From contig JAURVB010002502.1 in assembly GCA_033002965.1 (NCBI GenBank), positions 62,001 through 126,000 of the forward strand: a DNA stretch of 64,000 nucleotides, read 5' to 3'. This document shows positions 58,191-64,000 of the stretch, piece by piece (position 1 is the stretch's first letter; each line of letters starts with the position of its first letter). This DNA is from Piper betle (taxonomy: Eukaryota; Streptophyta; Magnoliopsida; Piperales; Piperaceae). The notes below the pieces were generated by a model that was not told the DNA's origin, did not search any database, and worked only from the letters and a program-made list of their open reading frames with translations. The translations under genes and the position numbers were made by a program.

Positions 58191-60713
58191 GTTTAATCCT
58201 TGTTTATATCCAACTCCTGGGTCAGTTTCAGTGGAAAGAAAAACAGAGAGCTCATATCGTTGTAGCCCAGGAACCACAAGGAGAAGTGAAATGGAGTGAA
58301 TAGAAGATATTAATGTAGAAGTGTATAGAAAATCTATATTTATTAGCTGCTTCAATAGCTCTGTTTTTGTTCCTTCATCACAAGGAAACTGTTTCGCTGT
58401 CTTACTTTTTTTTTCAATTTTCATTTCTGGAGAGAGTTGGAGCAAACGAAGATAATTGTTGTAGCCATAGAGATAATTGCAGGTAATGTATGAGGAAGGG
58501 TAGCATCAAGTCCTTTGCTTCAAAGGTCTTTTCCTCTAAGAAGGTGGGTAAACAGTTGCCTTTGCAAATAATGGATGAAGTGGAGAGGACATGGGACAAT
58601 TATGGGTGAGAAGATTGGGATGGTGTTGGTCATCCTGGATTCTTGAACGACCATAATAATGTGATTGGTCTCCCTCCCTTGTCAATGGGTGGCCGAAACT
58701 CATTCGTAAGGACGAGTGGCCCTGCTGGGACAATGGTCTCCTGTTTATCTGCCAATATGCAATGAATTTGTTAGAAGATACCCTCTACCATGCGACTTGT
58801 TTCTTTTGTAAATTCAATTAATGTTTGATTGCACCCGGCAGATGCTCTTTTTTCTTTTGGGCTTGGGCGCATTCAGTTCCTGTGTGGAAGGTGGCAATGG
58901 TATAAAGGAGTGGAGGAGAATAATCACGGGAATTCCTTAGTCGCAACCTTTTATACTTCATGACCCGAGAGTTTCCCAATAGGCATTATCCGGGCCTTGC
59001 TTGGTGCTTGTTACAAGAAACTTCATCAAACTTCAAAAACAGATGCATAGAACTTGGTTTGCGTTACATTAAACAATTCTTTATAGGAAAAACTTGTTAG
59101 AGGTTCATGTAACTATGAAATGGGCTTTTTAAGTATTTCTGGCAATTTTTTGAGCTGGTTAATTCAAATCTAAAATCGCTTTTTTCTACTACTAATCAGA
59201 CGAGAACGAAGAAAGAAATGTGAGCACAATGCAAGTCAGTCGATATAGAATCATATATAAAAGCATTGAACCATTCCGCTATTATTGACAAGAGAGAACA
59301 AGGGAGCCAAACACGGGCAAGCCATACCTGTATAAAAAATGGGCATTGCTCAATTAGTAGCAGTTCGTCCCTAGACCTCTTTATTGGTTTAGGCCTCTCC
59401 CAATAACCAAGCCAAGACTACACATAGGCGACCATAAAGCCTATACATTATTCATAACATGCCTTTCTCCGTCGCAACTTGCATGTTACACCATCTATTT
59501 GAGGCATAACAAGTACACTATAGAAGGCAACACCACCGTTAACAAGCTCTGGTCCTTCCAAGCTTTCTGGTCCCAAAGACGAAAATGAAAGTGCTGCCAA
59601 ATTCCACACTGTTCACACACTCGGGTTTTCTCCATCTCTTTGGTGAGTGCCCCTTTCCCAACAGACAGCTTTGAAAGCTTCAACCGACCTTCAAACTCCT
59701 TTGATTTTCTCTTGCTCGGAGTAATTCCACAGCAACGTTTGAACAAATGGAAGCAGCGAAAAGAAACATAAAAGAAACCAAAAGCAAGGCAAATAAAAGA
59801 AGTACTGAATTCGGACTGTCAAATAAAACATGACGATCTCGGTTCAGAATTCAACACCTCAACATGAAAAATATAGAAGAGCCGAATTCAGAATGTCAAT
59901 TTAACTTGACAACCCAAGGTCCGAATTCATCTATCCTCGTATATATATAAACATATGTAATATTTTTTCTAGAGAATAGGAAGAACGAGGAAATTGAAAA
60001 CACGATGGGATTCTGTACAGCAAAGTAAATGAAGAGAGAGCAAACCAGACAAAAAATTTTGATTTTTGGGCCTCTACTCCTCACTCCCTTAATATAGGTA
60101 ATAACTAATAAAAACCATAAAACTCTGTTACTAAATACTTTTAGAAGATGATAAGGGGTGTAAAAAAACAAATCATCCACGAGCATGACAAAATGGAGCT
60201 CTGAATCCGACGATCACCTGCAAACACAAAGCAAACAACAAAACAAATCAGTATATTACAGCACCTAATTATAATCACGGTAGCAAACTACGCAATACTT
60301 GACACACAAAATAAACTCATGCCCACGGTAATTGCTCAAAAAAATAGCCAAGAAATAAAACAAAATTATAAATGATAATAAAAAATTCTACCCTAACAGA
60401 TACAGATTACACAAAAAACAACGGAGGGGGGGGAAAGAAAAAGAAAAAATGGATGGAAATGGTAATTGAAGAGACGAATTGGATACAGAAGAACACAGGT
60501 GTAAAGAGATGGGATGACGAAAATAGAAACGAAGCAAACCACAATTAAACGGATCTGATTCATTTTTTAAATTTACAGTCGGTTCTACAAGCAAATCATA
60601 TATATATGTATATAAAAGAAAACTCATCACTTTTTTTAAAAAGTAATTAGCTTAATTTTTTTTGGAGGGGTATGATATTAATTTGATCATGTGGAGTAGA
60701 AGGGGGAAGATCG
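58191..60713. other. Gene-free interval between the VTT-like and PB1 genes
   Basis: It starts with the 3' untranslated region of the VTT-like gene and ends with that of the minus-strand PB1 gene. A minus frame of 83 codons at 59495-59746 (CCGITPSKRKSKEFEGR) has no recognised domain. The rest is AT-rich, with G-run 60427-60434 and a TATA-rich patch near 60600. Confidence 0.4.
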
Positions 60714-61386
60714 CTAGTATTTGCCCTTATGAACCAGGCAATCAACATGGTTACTGTTCTCCCCGGTGTTCCCCCATTGATGGTGATGGCAAGTGAATTT
60801 CTCAGCCCGGGGTGGGAATCTCACCATAGAGGCGGCAGACGGCGGAACTACACAGCGCCCCGACGGCGGGAGGAGGCGACCGGAGGGATGCCGCTGCGGC
60901 GGCGGCGAGCATACCGATCCGGGAGGGGAGGGGGTCTTGGGCTTGATCGTACAGAGAAAGGTCCGGATCTTGGTCCCGGCCGGCGCAGCCTTATCATACT
61001 CTTCAACAAGGTTGGCGAGATCCTCGTCGGAGGTGATCGACACCAGCGCGTCCAGATCCGCCGTCGGAAGCTGGCACCGGAGGCTCACCGGAGAGCCGTA
61101 CAGCTCCGACAGCTTCGCCAGAAGCTCTGCCGATCATCATCACCAACCACCATTATTATTTTTTCGATCCGGCGCGAAACAAAAAAAAAAACGTAAATAA
61201 AATGTTTAATTCGACGATTGGTTATATACCTGAGAAGGTGATGAAACGGGGGACGGATAAGAGGCGGGTGTGGCCACCGGTGTATCGGAGGCGGCCGTCG
61301 GAGTGTCGGGGGAGGATCTTGCCGTCGTAGCTGCAGAGGAGTTTGAGGGAGGAGGTGGAGTCGTGGGAAAGAGGGGATCCGACCAT
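60714..61386 (-). CDS. PB1-domain (Phox/Bem1) protein
   Basis: Two exons, 61386-61230 and 61126-60714 (donor GTATAT, acceptor CGGCAG), give 189 residues. The N-terminal PB1 domain (about residues 14-105) shows the type I/II signature: LKLLCSYDGKILPRHSDGRL with the conserved Lys, YTGGHTRLLSVPRFITFSEL, and in exon 2 VSLRCQLPTADLDALVSITS followed by the acidic DEDLANLVEEYD OPCA-like motif. PB1 domains mediate protein pairing. Plants have many short, poorly studied PB1 proteins of this type. The tail is Pro/Ser-rich, then His-rich (FTCHHHQWG). The start follows a TATA-like element by about 120 bp. No defects are seen. Confidence 0.88.
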
Positions 61387-61502
61387 GCTGGTTGAGGTGG
61401 AGGAGGTTGTGTAGGGTTATGGTTTTGCGGTGGGGCGCAGGTAAGGGAGGTGGAGTTGGAGGTTGGAGCTTTGAAGCCTGGTAATGGCGGATGGTGGCGT
61501 TG

Positions 61503-61510
61503 ATTTATAA
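61503..61510 (-). promoter_or_regulatory. Probable TATA box of the PB1 gene
   Basis: TTATAAAT on the minus strand, about 120 bp before the PB1 start codon, in otherwise GC-rich promoter sequence. Confidence 0.45.
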
Positions 61511-63852
61511 GGCGTTGGGGTGGGCGAAGGAAGAGTGAAGGTAGGAGATGATAGTGACGTCACCGCCTCATTGGAGACTGCTACGGGAAAGAGGTGTCAC
61601 GGGGGGATCCAAAATTTGTCACGGTCAAAAAGTATTAATTAAGTATTGCCACGAGCAAAGGTTTTATTTTTGTTTATCTCTAAGCTTTCTTTATTTTAGG
61701 GTTTGGTTGGCACTAAACACAAGTAAAATAAGTACAATCCTATTGGTTTAATTTTAGAAAAGTCAATTATGACGTAAATATGAAATATTAAAATTTTTAG
61801 AAAATAATTTACTTTTTTGGAGATAATTTTTTATATAGGGCCACTTTTTAAGGGTAAAGTTGTTACGTTTATTTTATCATAAAATATTTTAAAAATAAAT
61901 AAGTTTTTAATAAAAAAGTTAATATTTTATGTATAAATCACAATATCCAGATTTCATTTATTATAGATAAATTTCATAGATTTTTTTTTGGAGATATTTC
62001 AACTCTTTTGCGTAAACTTTTTAGACATTAAAATATTTTTGTTTATTGAAAGCCGAGATATTTTCTAGTACAACTTTAATTATAACTTTTAAATTTAATA
62101 AATTATTTTTAAAAATAACGACATACCTTAATTATAACTTTTAAACCAATAAATAATCTCGAAAAATAATAATAAATATTCCTAATAACAACAAAATTTT
62201 TAACAAATAATACTCTCAAAACATAAAATCTTTTAAACCAACAAAACATATAATAACATATTTTGTTATAGCCGACATAATTAATTCAGACTTTTATGTT
62301 ATCATTTATATTTATTTAATTTTTTAAAATAAAGTAAATAACTATGTTTATTCTTTTTAAAAGTATTTAATAATAATAAATTTATCATAATATATTTTTT
62401 CAATAAATCAACTTATACAATGGGCGGGAATCACGGTTATTAAGATTTGAAATCCTAATTAACTCTGGCACCAAACGATGCCGTTACGAGATATGAAGAT
62501 TAAGCGGGTGAGCGAAGAAACTAATTAAGATATTTGGTCTCCCTGGCACGGTTGACTCGGACATATCCCCAGATGTTCGGTGCTTCGGCTTGGCTGTGCT
62601 CATTGTATGCCTTAGGTACATTAATAACTTAATCTACGTTTTAACAATTAATTGAGTGCAGCATTTCCGAGAAAGCCTGTCCGCTATCATCAAGAAACAA
62701 AACAAATTAAATTGTTAAGCAATTCACCGAAAATTTTATGATGTATAGTAACTAAAGAAAGAGAGTGGAGGAGTGATTCAGATATCTTTTTCGTGAAAAT
62801 TATGTTATATTGTAAGTTAGCTTGTTACAAATAGTATCAGAGTTAATTGGTTCAATGTTAAATGGTGGGTTGCACTATAAACATGGGTCGAAAAGAAGCA
62901 GTGGGTAGGAGTTACCAATGGGTAAATTATAAAAAATTTATGGATAAAATTTGGTAAGATTAAACGAGGGTAGGAGCTATCGTAATTTAATTTTATATAT
63001 AATATTTAATGAGATAATATTTTATTTATAAGTGTGAATGAACTCATAAACTTTTAATTTAGTTAATTATTTATAAAAAATTGAATTAGACTCGACAGTG
63101 AAACCTTTTTAGCCACGCATTACGTTTTATGATTTTTAAGAGCAAAGGGGATGAGTGACGGATATCCCTTTCGTAAAATGGAAGGCGAGGCTGCGGGTGT
63201 CCAACTCCATCCCATTCGTCATTCATACGCAACGAGATAAACCCATCAACACCATCACTTCTATCAACCATCGTCGTCTCCATGGTCCCTAGTCCCCACC
63301 AGTTACCACCTCAAAGGATGTTATTGTATGCTCTATGGTCTCCACAACTTCCTCACCAAATTCAATTTCTTATGGTATCCAGCTGCCCACGACTCTTTGT
63401 TCATGTGTTTCGCCCTTCACAATATATGAAAACACGGATCTGTCATTGTTACCTAAATTTGACTAATGAGTCTTGTAATTATAGGTAGCGGCGTGATATG
63501 AATGATGATAAAGAAGAATTAGGTGTCGAGGAAAAAGCGCTAGAATGATTAAAGTTCATAAACAAGCGATGCATGTGGTGCAGGAAATGACGAGAGGTGG
63601 GCAGCCGTCCTCACGTGGAGTTGTCTAGCTACCAAACGTTACACAATTTGTTTTTTGATGTATGATGCAAAGTAACGATTTTGATTGATTTGTTTATGAA
63701 TGCCATGTTCGATCGCGTCGCGTCGAATCACATTCAATTATGTGTCCTTCTTAATTTATACATCAATAATCTTGGTATCAATTAAAGCATTCAAACATAG
63801 TTACAAACTGTGGAGTACCAGGAAGTAAAAGATGCCAAGTAAGTCACGAGAA

Positions 63853-63887
<35 letters not shown>

Positions 63888-64000
63888 ACTTTAAAAACAT
63901 ATAGTAGTTGGAAAGGAACAGCTTCCTAATATTCAAATAAAATGTAGCACAATTGGGGAAGAATGTTTATTAGTATCAGTAAGTATCTCGAATACGTCCA
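61511..64000. other. Gene-free, mostly AT-rich end of the window
   Basis: The interval from about 61740 to 62420 is extremely AT-rich. The frames at 61548-61751, 63086-63283 and 63282-63488 have no recognised domain. A (TA)n tract lies at 63856-63884 without recognisable MULE ends. Confidence 0.45.
63856..63884. repeat. (TA)n microsatellite
   Basis: About 14 TA units near the window end; flanks do not match the MULE ends. Confidence 0.9.

Noticed and set aside
59495..59746. 83-codon minus-strand frame
   Set aside because: Basic, without recognisable domain, splice context or codon support; left as unannotated.
1..64000. CRISPR arrays, bacterial operons or an organellar insertion
   Set aside because: No evenly spaced repeats with unique spacers, no polycistronic gene layout, and no plastid or mitochondrial genome segment recognised; the window is ordinary plant nuclear DNA with transposons.

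Overview
This window is nuclear DNA of a flowering plant, most likely a eudicot. The evidence is spliced genes with GT-AG introns, plant-only families (TPD1-like, DUF538, ARID-HMG protein, PB1 protein, plastid-targeted proteins), a nuclear tRNA-Lys and plant transposon types (MULE/FAR1, hAT, Ty1-copia). Gene placement looks asterid-like, possibly Lamiales, but that is only a guess.

The first 16.6 kb is a train of Mutator-like elements (MULEs) laid end to end and separated by (TA)n microsatellites. In order: the end of a GC-rich element (1-294); a 4.45-kb element carrying a decayed copy of a chloroplast cyclophilin-like CYP26-2 gene (315-4769, a Pack-MULE-type capture); a giant foldback element (4782-5921); a small element (5935-6744); a region with a ruined FAR1/MULE transposase (about 8230-9347); and a 5.5-kb element (11087-16603) with a nearly complete FAR1/MULE transposase interrupted by one in-frame TAG and split by a nested hAT element (14805-16405). 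The element ends share a design: a short hairpin beside the microsatellite, then a CCGTTGGAT-type palindrome. A further member sits at 42787-43550.

From 17.2 kb on the region is gene-bearing: a small membrane protein (17220-17471), a secreted DUF538 protein (22277-23551), a broken thioredoxin f copy (25315-26480, minus), an intact ten-exon A1 aspartic protease (28202-33897), a secreted TPD1-like protein (34397-34856, minus) and an ARID-HMG box chromatin protein (35714-40441, minus) with a one-base frameshift in the HMG box.

At 41.99-44.67 kb three transposons are nested: a decayed copia element, an hAT inserted at its reverse transcriptase YVDD codons, and a MULE in the (TA)n of the hAT. After that come a plastid-targeted conserved protein with an overlapping upstream ORF (46182-48273), tRNA-Lys(UUU) (48716-48788), a spliced plastid-protein pseudogene with three nonsense codons (49283-53319), a DedA/VTT-like plastid membrane protein (54093-58190) and a PB1-domain protein (60714-61386, minus).

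The host genes do not form a pathway; each is an independent transcription unit. Two decayed plastid genes that keep their introns, next to intact genes, suggest gene loss after duplication. All exon borders were read by eye from splice sites, reading frame and family resemblance; no alignment was run.
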